From contig NZ_FRAC01000036.1 of assembly GCF_900142215.1 (NCBI RefSeq), positions 1 through 60,562 of the forward strand: 60,562 nt of DNA, in the 5' to 3' direction. The position numbers were made by a program, and so were the translations under genes. The notes under the pieces are model-generated. The model had not been told where the DNA came from. It did no database searches and worked only from the letters and a program-made list of their open reading frames with translations. Positions 8,276-16,646 of this stretch are shown one piece after another (positions within the stretch are counted from its first letter, which is position 1; each line of letters opens with the position of its first letter). Source of the DNA: Anaerocolumna jejuensis DSM 15929. Lineage in GTDB: Bacteria > Bacillota > Clostridia > Lachnospirales > Lachnospiraceae.

Positions 8276-9244
8276 ATGTCACGTAAACTGATTGACGAGT
8301 TTTATTGGTACGACATCGAAGGGCAAAAGGACGAGAAACTGACGGATGCCGAGAAATACAAAAGAATTGTTAGCTGGGCGGTTAAAGCAAGAGGACAAAA
8401 TCCGGGCGTTTTTGATGTGTTGACCGAATGGGTGCTGGACGATTCAAAATGGAGTGACGATAAACTCGCCGAAAACGAGCAAATTTTGATACAGGGCGTG
8501 TTTGTACGGTTCAAAGAACAGAATGCACAGCTTCGGGCGTACTTGTCAGAATTAGAGCCGTCTGGTGTGGTTAACGCAGCAGTGTTCAAGGCGTTAGATC
8601 GTTTTGATGATGAACTGTCAGGGATGGTTCATGACAAGCTGTTACAGGAAGCCGTAGTCAAGGTATTTGCTGACTTTTCTGCCATGCGGGAGGGCAGCAT
8701 ACGCGAGCAAATTGCTGGAAATAAGACAGGCCCTGCAGGTACCAATAGTGTAGATTTATTTGGATATATTAATTGCTTGAAGGACAGTGATGCAGGAGTG
8801 CAGTGGGCGCTGTTCATGCCGGATGTGGCTGAGAGGCAGCAAAAGGGCTTCAAAGTGGACAGCTTTGATTATGATGTTTTGTTTATGCACCACTACGGGC
8901 TGGGCGTGGATGTCGGTCCGTGGCATGGCGTTTGGGGGAGGTTTATGAAGGCGGATACCCCAGTACCGGAAGGATTTCTCTATTTCGACTTCGTACCGTA
9001 TAGCGATGGCAAGGCGGGCCCGCCATACTGTTCCCAGTTTGCATATGCCACTTTCTCCGGCGATGTTGACTCTATGCACGAACGTGAGGGATATGACAGC
9101 GATGCCATGTACGATGTCACCAGAAACATGATGCTTGGACAAGGCGTACCGATTCCGTATCCAGATAAGTATTGGACTGCTGAAGTATTTCTTGATGGGT
9201 GTGACAAGTACAGCACCGCTTATATGTTTAGCGCGGAACTGTAG
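8276..9244 (+). CDS. Unknown 322-residue protein
   Basis: A soluble protein behind AAGGAGGATTTGCT. The N-terminal half is helical and charged. The C-terminal 150 residues are aromatic and beta-like (GPWHGVWGRFMKADTPVPEGFLYFDFVPY, and a closing KYSTAYMFSAEL), loosely reminiscent of ligand-binding GyrI/AraC-effector folds, but I could not match a defining motif. It is visibly richer in G+C than its neighbours, which suggests separate acquisition. It stands alone with long gaps on both sides. No catalytic residue can be named. Confidence 0.65.
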   Translation: MSRKLIDEFYWYDIEGQKDEKLTDAEKYKRIVSWAVKARGQNPGVFDVLTEWVLDDSKWSDDKLAENEQILIQGVFVRFKEQNAQLRAYLSELEPSGVVNAAVFKALDRFDDELSGMVHDKLLQEAVVKVFADFSAMREGSIREQIAGNKTGPAGTNSVDLFGYINCLKDSDAGVQWALFMPDVAERQQKGFKVDSFDYDVLFMHHYGLGVDVGPWHGVWGRFMKADTPVPEGFLYFDFVPYSDGKAGPPYCSQFAYATFSGDVDSMHEREGYDSDAMYDVTRNMMLGQGVPIPYPDKYWTAEVFLDGCDKYSTAYMFSAEL

Positions 9245-9490
9245 GGGTGTGCGGCGCATTGAGCAAAAGAACAAGCGTTATTTACACGTATCTTAATTGG
9301 CCCGCCAGTAAGTAAAGACCGAGAAGTACATCTTCTGCATATAATGTCTCCGTACAAATTAGCCAGTTACCCCAGGAAGACATGGCTTTCTCCTTTCAAG
9401 GGGAGGCGATGACTTATTGTGCAGTTGAAGTATGCTGTTATTAGCTCATAATCCATCTCACAGATAAAGCAGAATTAGCAGAGGTATTTT

Positions 9491-9934
9491 ATGAAAAACA
9501 TAAACGTAAGAATTGCGAGAAAAGAAGACGCGGAAGCTCTTTTCCTTTTAAATAAAGAATTTAATGGGGAAGGACTTGCATCTGTTGAATTTATAAGAAA
9601 AGCACTTGAAGAAATTATGTGTGAAATTGTATTTGTAGTAGATTGGGATAATGTGATTGCGGGGTTTTGCTGTACGCATATTCTTAAATCTATGTGCTAT
9701 GAATATAATCACGCTGAAATAGCAGAATTATATATAAAAGCAGAATATCGAAAAAAAGGACTAGCCACATGTCTTATTCAATTTTGTGAAACTTATTGCA
9801 GAGAAAATTGTAATGTAAATAAAATAGTTCTGTTAACAGGAAAGAACAATTTGCAAGCGCAGAAGTTTTATAAGTCTATTGGTTTCTCAAATGTAGATGA
9901 TGAGGTGCTTTTTGCTAAATATATAAGATTTTGA
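9491..9934 (+). CDS. GNAT-family N-acetyltransferase
   Basis: A 147-residue single-domain GNAT protein. The acetyl-CoA pyrophosphate loop is visible as YRKKGLATCLI (about 90-100), preceded by the AEIAELYIKAEYR strand, and the family end QKFYKSIGFSNVDDE is present. It would transfer an acetyl group from acetyl-CoA to an amine. The acceptor cannot be predicted; small-molecule (drug, polyamine) and protein acetylation are both possible. Ribosome site AGAGGT. It lies immediately before the Y-family polymerase unit but shows no sign of coupling with it. Confidence 0.85.
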   Translation: MKNINVRIARKEDAEALFLLNKEFNGEGLASVEFIRKALEEIMCEIVFVVDWDNVIAGFCCTHILKSMCYEYNHAEIAELYIKAEYRKKGLATCLIQFCETYCRENCNVNKIVLLTGKNNLQAQKFYKSIGFSNVDDEVLFAKYIRF

Positions 9935-9964
9935 GTTTATTGATGCTTTATAAGGAAAATTACA

Positions 9965-10026
9965 ATGAAAAGATTGTTACTTATTTGCAGTGCAGAGAGT
10001 TTTTGAAGGAGGTGACTGGAAAATAA
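9965..10026 (+). pseudogene. Remnant of the gene upstream of the polymerase, with 5-base duplication
   Basis: From ATG 9965 the frame reads MKRLLLIC and soon hits a stop, while a shifted frame reads CREFLKEVTGK and stops at TAA 10024-10026. Removing one copy of the tandem TGCAG at about 9987-9996 joins them into one protein tail. In relatives a gene with such a tail overlaps the start of the Y-family polymerase (recalled, not searched). The rest of that gene is absent here. Confidence 0.45.
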
Positions 10027-11552
10027 ACAAGAAGAACAGAACCTATATCGCAATCGACTTAAAATCTTTCTACGCATCGGTCGAGTGTATAGAACGAGAC
10101 CTGGATCCGCTGACCACTAACCTTGTTGTTGCTGACACAAGCCGCACTGAAAAAACCATCTGTCTCGCCGTCTCTCCCTCCCTCAAAGCATACGGCATTT
10201 CCGGTAGAGCGAGGCTGTTTGAGGTCGTGCAAAAGGTCAAGGAAGTAAATGCGGCAAGGCTATGCGAAGCACCAGGACGAGTTTTTTCCGGCGCTTCCTT
10301 CAATGATATTGAACTAAAAGCCTCACCGGGCATCTCACTGGACTATATTGCTGCTCCGCCCAGAATGGCGCATTATATAGAGTACAGCACGCGGATTTAC
10401 AATATCTACCTGAAGTACATCGCACCGGAGGATATTCATGTCTACTCCATCGATGAGGTACTCATTGATGCCACCAATTATCTAAATACCTACAATCTTT
10501 CAGCCCGTGAGCTTGCCACGAAAATGATACAGGATGTTCTTAAAACAACCGGCATTACAGCAACAGCAGGAATTGGCACGAACCTGTATCTCAGCAAGAT
10601 TGCTATGGATATTCAAGCAAAGCGTATTCTGGCTGATCAAAACGGTGTGCAGATTGCTGAATTGGACGAAATGAGCTACCGTCATTTAATGTGGTCACAC
10701 AGACCTTTAACAGACTTTTGGCGCGTTGGCAGGGGATATGCCAGGAAGCTGGAGGAACAAGGGCTCTTAACCATGGGGGATATTGCAAGATGCTCTATCG
10801 GTAAGCCCACCGATTATTACAACGAGGATTTACTGTACAAGTTATTCGGCATCAATGCGGAGCTGTTGATAGACCATGCATGGGGATGGGAGCCATGCAC
10901 CCTTGCCGACATTAAAGCGTATAAACCAAGCACAAACAGTATAGGCTCGGGGCAGGTATTGCATTCCGCCTATACCTTTGACAAAGCAAAACTGATCGTG
11001 CGGGAAATGACCGACCTGTTGGTACTTGATCTGGTGGATAAAAGGCTTGTGACCGACCAGCTTGTTTTGACGGTCGGATATGATATTGAAAATCTGACAA
11101 ACCCGGAGATAAAGAAATCATATCACGGAGCAATCACCACTGACCACTATGGACGTTCCGTTCCGAAATCTGCGCATGGTACGACAAATCTCAGCAGGCA
11201 GACCTCCTCTACAAATCTAATTATGGATGCCGTCACAGAGTTATTTGAGCGTATTGTTGACAAAGCTCTCCTGATCAGAAGAGTCAACATTACAGCCAAT
11301 CATGTTGTGGATGAAGCGGCCGTTCAAAAGACAGATACCTATGAACAGCTTGATCTCTTCACGGATTATGCTGCTGTGCAGGCGAAAAAAGAGGAGGAAG
11401 AAGCCGGGCTTGCAAGAGAAAAAAAGGTGCAAAAAGCAATGCTGGAGATAAAAAAGAAATATGGTAAGAACGCCATACTAAAAGGTATAAATCTGGAGGA
11501 AGGCGCTACAACAGTAGACCGGAATAAACAGATTGGAGGGCACAAAGCATGA
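9990..11552 (+). CDS. Y-family DNA polymerase (UmuC/DinB-like)
   Basis: About 510-520 residues. The palm begins with TYIAIDLKSFYASVEC, holding the first metal-binding aspartate. VYSIDEVLIDAT carries the second acidic pair (SxDE), and GIGTNLYLSKIAMD is the helix-hairpin-helix region. It belongs to the UmuC-like clostridial/phage branch that performs error-prone bypass of DNA lesions under SOS control. It overlaps the YolD gene by four bases (ATGA), the known polymerase-YolD pairing. The start is uncertain: the GTG at 9990 has no ribosome site, whereas GGAGGTGA (10008-10015) stands seven bases before an ATA at 10023, exactly where the family start falls. The C-terminus is lysine-rich with a possible beta-clamp motif around QLDLF. 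Confidence 0.85.
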   Translation: MQRVFEGGDWKINKKNRTYIAIDLKSFYASVECIERDLDPLTTNLVVADTSRTEKTICLAVSPSLKAYGISGRARLFEVVQKVKEVNAARLCEAPGRVFSGASFNDIELKASPGISLDYIAAPPRMAHYIEYSTRIYNIYLKYIAPEDIHVYSIDEVLIDATNYLNTYNLSARELATKMIQDVLKTTGITATAGIGTNLYLSKIAMDIQAKRILADQNGVQIAELDEMSYRHLMWSHRPLTDFWRVGRGYARKLEEQGLLTMGDIARCSIGKPTDYYNEDLLYKLFGINAELLIDHAWGWEPCTLADIKAYKPSTNSIGSGQVLHSAYTFDKAKLIVREMTDLLVLDLVDKRLVTDQLVLTVGYDIENLTNPEIKKSYHGAITTDHYGRSVPKSAHGTTNLSRQTSSTNLIMDAVTELFERIVDKALLIRRVNITANHVVDEAAVQKTDTYEQLDLFTDYAAVQAKKEEEEAGLAREKKVQKAMLEIKKKYGKNAILKGINLEEGATTVDRNKQIGGHKA

Positions 11553-11980
11553 CGAGATCATATGATGACATTATCCGTCTGCCCCACCATGTTTCTTTGA
11601 AACATCCTCATATGACAAACATTGACCGGGCTGCTCAATTTTCCCCCTTCGCCGCACTGACCGGCTATGATGCCGCCATCAAAGAAACCGCAAGACTTAC
11701 TGTCGAGAAAGTAGAATTGAACGAAGATATCAAGGACGCTTTGAGCGACAGGCTGCAAATCATAGCAGAGCGGATTAAAGAACATCCCGAAATCACAATT
11801 ACCTACTTTCAGCCGGATGCGAAGAAGAATGGCGGTGCCTATGCGACTTCTATCGGTACGGTTCAAAAGATAGACGAATATGATCGGATTGTTGTTATGA
11901 CCGATGGCATAGCAATCCCCATTGACGAAATCATCAGCATAGATGGGCCGATATTCGAAACTATGTATAATGGACAATAA
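11549..11980 (+). CDS. YolD-like protein
   Basis: A 143-residue YolD family protein: HMTNIDRAAQFSPFAALTGYDAAI is the family's hallmark, followed by the small beta domain (YFQPDAKKNGGAYATSIGTVQKID...IPIDEIISIDG). YolD proteins are usually encoded beside UmuC-type polymerases and are thought to act as partners or regulators, comparable to UmuD; the mechanism is not established. It starts inside the last codons of the polymerase (ATGA overlap), so the two are translationally coupled. Confidence 0.85.
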   Translation: MTRSYDDIIRLPHHVSLKHPHMTNIDRAAQFSPFAALTGYDAAIKETARLTVEKVELNEDIKDALSDRLQIIAERIKEHPEITITYFQPDAKKNGGAYATSIGTVQKIDEYDRIVVMTDGIAIPIDEIISIDGPIFETMYNGQ

Positions 11981-12120
11981 CGATATAATGAGAATTTTGT
12001 GGGTGTTAGCCCTTGATAAATAACAGGCAGACAAGTATTCTCCATAAAGCAGAGTGTATAATTAGATGATATTTTATAAATACAGCCGGAAATGTGCTAA
12101 ACATCCCAGTCCGGCATATG

Positions 12121-12165
12121 AATTGCACCTTAAATTTGACATAATGACAAATTTAAGGTGTAATT
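12121..12165. terminator. Long hairpin between converging genes
   Basis: An 18-base stem with one G.U-type mismatch (12121-12138 with 12148-12165) and a 9-base loop lies between YolD and the minus-strand gene ending at 12184. There is no T-run on either side, so it may act as a bidirectional stop or protect mRNA ends. Confidence 0.5.
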
Positions 12166-12183
12166 CATTACAGGATAGAGATG

Positions 12184-12780
12184 TTAAATTACTTTTACAC
12201 GATAGGCAGGACTTTGTGGTGGAATACTCATAGTTTGGAAATCCGCATGCTCCACAATTACCATCTGTCCAGGCTTAACTTGCCCTAGTGGAATTCTATT
12301 TCCATTTCGTCCAATTATAATTGTGTCATCTGAGATGATAAAACTTATTTGTTCAGAAAGATCAAATGGGTTTCCTGTTGTAAGAACACCGTTTACGGCA
12401 TCATTGCTTACCACACGATCTGTTGTGACCATTGTATTAGATTCATCTCTGATAACAATTATACTATAAGCACTTGATTGAGGGGGAATACTGCTTGTTA
12501 CAGCAGCCGAGAATTCAGCGTTAACACGCATTCCAACTTCCAAATTGCAAAGGCTTAGGGGGGCTCCATATTGACTTATAATTATGGTATATCGACTTAC
12601 ATTTAATCTTATTTGTTCATTTTGATTTCCGGAATTTGGAAGAGGTACAGTATAAGAAATCAATATATAGCCGGTTTCGCAAGTTTCAACGTTAACCTCT
12701 TCGATTACAGCATTTTCTACTCGTATAATATTACTACTCGGTTGTAAAAAATCTTGAAAAGGGGCTCCAAAATAATCCAT
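12184..12780 (-). CDS. Two-repeat beta protein of unknown function
   Basis: A 198-residue protein of two related halves of 80-90 residues. Each ends in the same signature: SIPPQSSAYSIIVI (about 98-111) and SIPPQSPAYRVKVI (185-198). Each half also has a V-GM/GQ-V turn and alternating hydrophobics typical of beta strands. There is no signal peptide, but the sequence is poor in charge and rich in N, S, I and V, as in surface or spore-layer proteins. I do not know a named family; comparison to DUF5666-type small beta domains is only a guess. Start ATG at 12780 behind AAGAGG. Monocistronic. Confidence 0.65.
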   Translation of the reverse strand: MDYFGAPFQDFLQPSSNIIRVENAVIEEVNVETCETGYILISYTVPLPNSGNQNEQIRLNVSRYTIIISQYGAPLSLCNLEVGMRVNAEFSAAVTSSIPPQSSAYSIIVIRDESNTMVTTDRVVSNDAVNGVLTTGNPFDLSEQISFIISDDTIIIGRNGNRIPLGQVKPGQMVIVEHADFQTMSIPPQSPAYRVKVI

Positions 12781-12867
12781 CTAAATGCCTCTTAAATTAT
12801 GAATTGTTATAATTACATTATATGTCAGAATCTATATAAGTTCCGTTAATAGATTACTTCTTAAAAA

Positions 12868-13005
12868 ATGACCGCTGATGCTTGGGTTTACTTGCTCGGT
12901 GAACTACCCAGTAACGAACAGCGAATTCTGCTCAATATTGAAATGCATGCCGTAGATGCAATGCACTCCTCTTTAAGACTTTCTAAAACAAGCCGATACT
13001 TATAG
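12868..13005 (+). CDS. Short ORF of 45 residues, probable remnant
   Basis: Begins MTADAWVYLLGELPSNEQRI and ends RLSKTSRYL with TAG at 13003. The composition is protein-like, yet there is no ribosome site (only AAAAAA precedes ATG). It may be the leftover end of a gene preceding the SUKH protein. No family recognised. Confidence 0.3.
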   Translation: MTADAWVYLLGELPSNEQRILLNIEMHAVDAMHSSLRLSKTSRYL

Positions 13006-13043
13006 TGAGTGATAGATAATTTATTATGTTGGAGGCGTGCAGC

Positions 13044-13802
13044 GTGAAAGAAACTTTTGAATTATTGGAAAATCTTTTATCTGCTCATTATGATGAAGGC
13101 TTTGGGAATTCAGAGAAGGAAATTGCGGAAAAAGAAGCTGGATTAGGAATTGAATTTCCTGAATTGCTCAGAGGTTATTATAAAAAATACGGGAGGTGCA
13201 ACTATATAGCACAAGACTGCAATAATCAATACGAACCGCTGCTACTACAGGATTTTTTTATTCCGGGAGAGGACTTTTTTGCAGATGATAAGGATTATCT
13301 CGTATTTTATCAATGTAAAGAATCCGTGATATATTGTGGTATAAAATTGAGTGACCTTTGGATTGAAGACCCACCGATATATATATGTGTATGGGATAAT
13401 CCTGGCTGGTATTTGGAGAACAGCTCACTCAGCAACTTTCTTGTCTGCAAGGCGCTAATACAGATAGCTTTGGATGGGAGACTCCCATATTGGGCGTTCT
13501 TTGGAGAAAGCATGTGGAAACTGTCGGATTACTGCAAAGCTTGGCAAATAAGTGATGATTGCATTGAGATTGAAGAAACCACACCAACGCCTGCGTGGAA
13601 AATATTTATCAAGGATGATGTCCTGATTGTGCTTGAATCTGCACTTGATGAAAATGAGGACTATATTCTAGGAGTGAGTTTGGCATCATTTGATAAGGCG
13701 AGTGTAAAAAAAATGCTGCTCATCAATACACAGGCAGGTGAACTACCGCATTATCAGACGAATTTACTGGCTGGTGCAGGTAGGAATGGAATTTATGAGT
13801 GA
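13044..13802 (+). CDS. SMI1/KNR4 (SUKH) family protein
   Basis: A 252-residue protein. EIAEKEAGLGIEFPELLRGYYKKYG (about 27-51) is the SUKH entry motif, followed by beta strands with YLVFYQ, VIYCGIKL and YICVWDN, and a closing helix SNFLVCKALIQIAL. The last third is an extra domain, typical of larger members. SUKH proteins neutralise secreted nuclease and other polymorphic toxins in kin cells. I chose the GTG at 13044, eight bases after GGAGG; the ATG at 13026 lies upstream of that site. No cognate toxin is beside it, so it looks like an orphan immunity gene. Confidence 0.75.
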   Translation: MKETFELLENLLSAHYDEGFGNSEKEIAEKEAGLGIEFPELLRGYYKKYGRCNYIAQDCNNQYEPLLLQDFFIPGEDFFADDKDYLVFYQCKESVIYCGIKLSDLWIEDPPIYICVWDNPGWYLENSSLSNFLVCKALIQIALDGRLPYWAFFGESMWKLSDYCKAWQISDDCIEIEETTPTPAWKIFIKDDVLIVLESALDENEDYILGVSLASFDKASVKKMLLINTQAGELPHYQTNLLAGAGRNGIYE

Positions 13803-13843
13803 TATATTTCGTATTACATAGGAATAATTATAGTAGCATATAG

Positions 13844-13909
13844 GAAGCTTACAAAGCGGATTTGGCGAAAGGTCGTGATGCATTTGATAAAGTACAAGTG
13901 CGTATGTAA
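13844..13909 (+). pseudogene. Very short coding-like tail before an immunity-like gene
   Basis: A 21-codon start-less frame reading EAYKADLAKGRDAFDKVQVR ends in TAA 33 bases before the next gene. The composition suggests the last helix of a lost protein, perhaps a nuclease-type toxin. Too short to identify. Confidence 0.25.
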
Positions 13910-13941
13910 CAATTAATAGATATAAATATGGAGGTTCCAAT

Positions 13942-14286
13942 ATGGCACGTGATTTAAGTTTCTGGAAATATAAGGAGAAAAATAAAGGATTCGAGCATAG
14001 CAAAATATATGAGAAACTCTCAAATGCCGAATATGTTGAAGAAGTGGCTGAAATACCGGTAGATTTAGTGAAAGCAGAAATTGAAAAGGTTTATAACGGC
14101 TGGGAAAAAGAAGATGAAAATAACTATATATTGGGTTCGGAAGCATTTGAACTTATGCTGACCAATCAATTTGCACGTATTGATTGCTATGGAATGACAG
14201 AACAACATATGAATCAAATGATAGACGTGATGGATAAATTTGATTGTCCGTTGTATGATTCAGCAATAGATGTTAGATTTGAATGA
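13942..14286 (+). CDS. Small acidic protein, immunity-like
   Basis: A 114-residue acidic protein beginning MARDLSFWKYKE behind TATGGAGGTTCCA. It is rich in alpha-helix formers, with two tyrosine/glutamate-rich segments and no membrane or catalytic motif. Small proteins with the same 'MARD-SFWKY' opening occur near polymorphic toxins, as I recall, but the family has no name I can give with confidence. A perfect terminator follows at once. Confidence 0.6.
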   Translation: MARDLSFWKYKEKNKGFEHSKIYEKLSNAEYVEEVAEIPVDLVKAEIEKVYNGWEKEDENNYILGSEAFELMLTNQFARIDCYGMTEQHMNQMIDVMDKFDCPLYDSAIDVRFE

Positions 14287-14297
14287 GAATAGCTTAT

Positions 14298-14334
14298 AGT
14301 ATACCAGTAGATAAAAGTCTACTGGTATACTTTT
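14298..14334 (+). terminator. Terminator with perfect 14-base stem
   Basis: AGTATACCAGTAGA (14298-14311) pairs perfectly with 14318-14331 around a 6-base loop and runs into TTTT. Confidence 0.85.
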
Positions 14335-14353
14335 AAGGAGGGTTATTTACCTT

Positions 14354-14557
14354 GGTCCGCCAATATATAAAGCAAGAAAAGAAAACGCCATTACAGATAA
14401 AATCAGACGCTTATTTATGGTCGAAACGGAAACAGCAGCAGGATTTTATGAAAAGATAGGATTTAAGCCTAATAAAGATGGAGTGATGTTCTATGCTAAC
14501 AAAAAAAAGCCGTATCAAAGATGTGTATGCAAATCCAATTGGTCGGGACATTATTGA
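14354..14557 (+). pseudogene. C-terminal remnant of a GNAT acetyltransferase
   Basis: A start-less frame reads ETETAAGFYEKIGFKPNKDG, then VMFYANKK, and stops at 14555. The FYEKIGF motif is the usual last helix-strand of GNAT proteins. The acetyl-CoA loop is gone. Its end overlaps the first 65 bases of the GH13 gene and supplies that gene's GGAG ribosome site. Confidence 0.55.
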
Positions 14558-16364
14558 CCGAGTGCTCTTACAAATGAATATAAGCAAAAAAGCAGTTAAC
14601 AATCCAATTATAGGTAGTTTAAGGCTAAAGGTTTTACCGAAGCTGTTGAAAAGCCAGCTGGATGAAGGTTTCGTGGATACATTACTTACACTTTTAAACA
14701 CGGAACATGAAACAGCAAAGGGCAATGATGAGATGATTCTAAAAGCTTGGTGGAAGGAAGCTGTATTCTATCAGATTTATACTAGAAGCTTTAAAGATAG
14801 CAATGGAGATGGCATTGGGGATCTGCAGGGTATCATAAGTAAATTGGATTACATAAAAGAGTTGGGTATCGATGCTATTTGGCTTTCACCAATTTATGAT
14901 TCTCCTAATGATGATAATGGGTACGACATAAGAGATTATCATAAAATCATGGCTGAGTTTGGAACAATGGAGGACTTTAATCAGCTGTTAACTGAGGTTC
15001 ATAACCGTGACATGAAGCTTATTATGGATCTTGTGGTAAACCATACCTCAGATGAACATAAGTGGTATCAGAAAGCCATTCAAGAACCGAATTCCAAGTA
15101 TGGAGATTATTATATTTTTAAGGATCAGCCTAACAACTGGACATCATTTTTTAGTGGCAGTGCTTGGAACTATGTAGAAGAACGTGGGCAATATGCACTG
15201 CATTTATTCTCAAAGAAACAGATTGATTTAAACTGGGAAAATGAAACGCTGCGCCAGGAGATTCATGATATGATAAAATGGTGGCTGGAAAAGGGTATAG
15301 ATGGATTTCGTTTGGATGTTATTAATTATATATCTAAGCGCAGTGGCTTGCCAGAAGCAAATGAAAGTATTGGCAAGCTTATGGAATATAAGGGGGTAGA
15401 ACATTATTTCTATGGACCTCGTCTCCATGAGTATCTGCATGATATGAAAGAGAAGGTGTTTATCCCCTATAATGCTTTTTCGGTTGGAGAAACTCCCGGA
15501 ATAGGAATGGAAATGAGCAAGCTATTGACTGCTGATTATCGAAAGGAGCTGGATATGGTATTCTCCTTTGATCATCTGGAAATGCCGGGGCGTACACGTT
15601 TTGATGATTATCATTATGATCTTAATTATTTAAAAAGCTTTATGATTAACTGGATGGAAAATTACGGGGAGCATTGTCAGCCATCACTGTTTTTTGAAAA
15701 CCATGATAATCCACGCATGATTTCTAAAATAAATTCAGAGCGACAGTATCGGAATGTCCTGGGTAAGCTTTTAGCTGTAATACAGCTTACACTACGAGGC
15801 ACGCCATTTATTTACCAGGGGCAAGAGCTTGGAATGATCAATCAAAACTTTCAATCTATTGAGGAGCTTCGTGATGTGGAGTCGTTGAATCTTTATGATG
15901 AGTTATGTAACACCATGAAAAAAGAAGAGGCATTTTCAAAGATATTAGCCGGTTCAAGAGATCATGCCAGAACACCAATGCAGTGGAATAATCAGCAATA
16001 TGCAGGCTTTTCTACCGGGAAGCCGTGGATTATGATGGATGAGGACTATAAGATTTGCAATGTGGAGACGCAGTTTCAAGATGAGAACTCTATCCTTCGT
16101 TTTTTTCAGAACTTGATTACTTTGCGTAAGGAGCATAGGGTCATTTATTATGGAGAGGTACTATTTATCAATCAAAAAGAAAAAGATCTATTCGCCTATT
16201 ATCGTAAGGATGGAACAGAAACGCTGTATATTGAGATAAATTTGAGTTCATCCAATAAGAAACGAACAAAATATCCGGAGGGGATTCGTTTGCTATCGAA
16301 TTATGCGGAGGATTCATCGTCATTCCTACGGCCATATGAAGCAAGTATATGGAAATATAATTAG
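14493..16364 (+). CDS. GH13 alpha-glucosidase / oligo-1,6-glucosidase
   Basis: A 623-residue enzyme with the full GH13 set. WWKEAVFYQIYTRSFKDSNG begins the barrel near residue 86, DLVVNHTS is region I, DGFRLDV holds the nucleophile Asp275, FSVGETP the acid/base Glu333 and ENHDNPR the third acid Asp405. The order and the long B domain fit the oligo-1,6-glucosidase/alpha-glucosidase subgroup, hydrolysing alpha-linked glucose oligosaccharides in the cytoplasm (no signal peptide). About 80 N-terminal residues precede the catalytic domain and contain DVYANPIGRDIIDRVLLQM, a helical module resembling tails on other clostridial glycosidases. The start at 14493 has GGAG nine bases upstream; ATG 14734 would give the bare catalytic domain. 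Confidence 0.9.
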   Translation: MLTKKSRIKDVYANPIGRDIIDRVLLQMNISKKAVNNPIIGSLRLKVLPKLLKSQLDEGFVDTLLTLLNTEHETAKGNDEMILKAWWKEAVFYQIYTRSFKDSNGDGIGDLQGIISKLDYIKELGIDAIWLSPIYDSPNDDNGYDIRDYHKIMAEFGTMEDFNQLLTEVHNRDMKLIMDLVVNHTSDEHKWYQKAIQEPNSKYGDYYIFKDQPNNWTSFFSGSAWNYVEERGQYALHLFSKKQIDLNWENETLRQEIHDMIKWWLEKGIDGFRLDVINYISKRSGLPEANESIGKLMEYKGVEHYFYGPRLHEYLHDMKEKVFIPYNAFSVGETPGIGMEMSKLLTADYRKELDMVFSFDHLEMPGRTRFDDYHYDLNYLKSFMINWMENYGEHCQPSLFFENHDNPRMISKINSERQYRNVLGKLLAVIQLTLRGTPFIYQGQELGMINQNFQSIEELRDVESLNLYDELCNTMKKEEAFSKILAGSRDHARTPMQWNNQQYAGFSTGKPWIMMDEDYKICNVETQFQDENSILRFFQNLITLRKEHRVIYYGEVLFINQKEKDLFAYYRKDGTETLYIEINLSSSNKKRTKYPEGIRLLSNYAEDSSSFLRPYEASIWKYN

Positions 16365-16369
16365 TTTTT

Positions 16370-16516
16370 ATGTTTCCCCTGGAAAAATGTTTGATTGCAG
16401 CAATTACTCCAGATGATTTTGATGTTACTATTCAATGGACGCTGACATTATTTACTGAAAAAGCTAATCCACTATTTAAAGATAACGTCGATATAGAAGA
16501 AAAATATTCGTTATGA
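16370..16516 (+). CDS. Short ORF of 48 residues, possible remnant
   Basis: MFPLEKCLIAAITPDDFDVT, then a helical segment (IQWTLTLFTEKANPLF) and the end EEKYSL. Protein-like composition but no clear ribosome site; it follows the GH13 stop by five bases. No family recognised; likely the end of a lost gene. Confidence 0.3.
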   Translation: MFPLEKCLIAAITPDDFDVTIQWTLTLFTEKANPLFKDNVDIEEKYSL

Positions 16517-16646
16517 ATATCCGCCGCATGTTGAGAGTATAGTTCTGATGATGAATTAAAATAATAAGCTTATATGATATTTAAGCAAAATTTGGAGCCT
16601 GTCCTAAACGTACTAATTTAGAATAAAACGATATAGTGGAGAATTT

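Noticed and set aside
8756..9274. 172-codon minus-strand frame opposite the unknown 322-residue gene
   Set aside because: Long antisense frames are expected in this G+C-richer stretch; the plus-strand gene has the strong ribosome site and protein-like composition.
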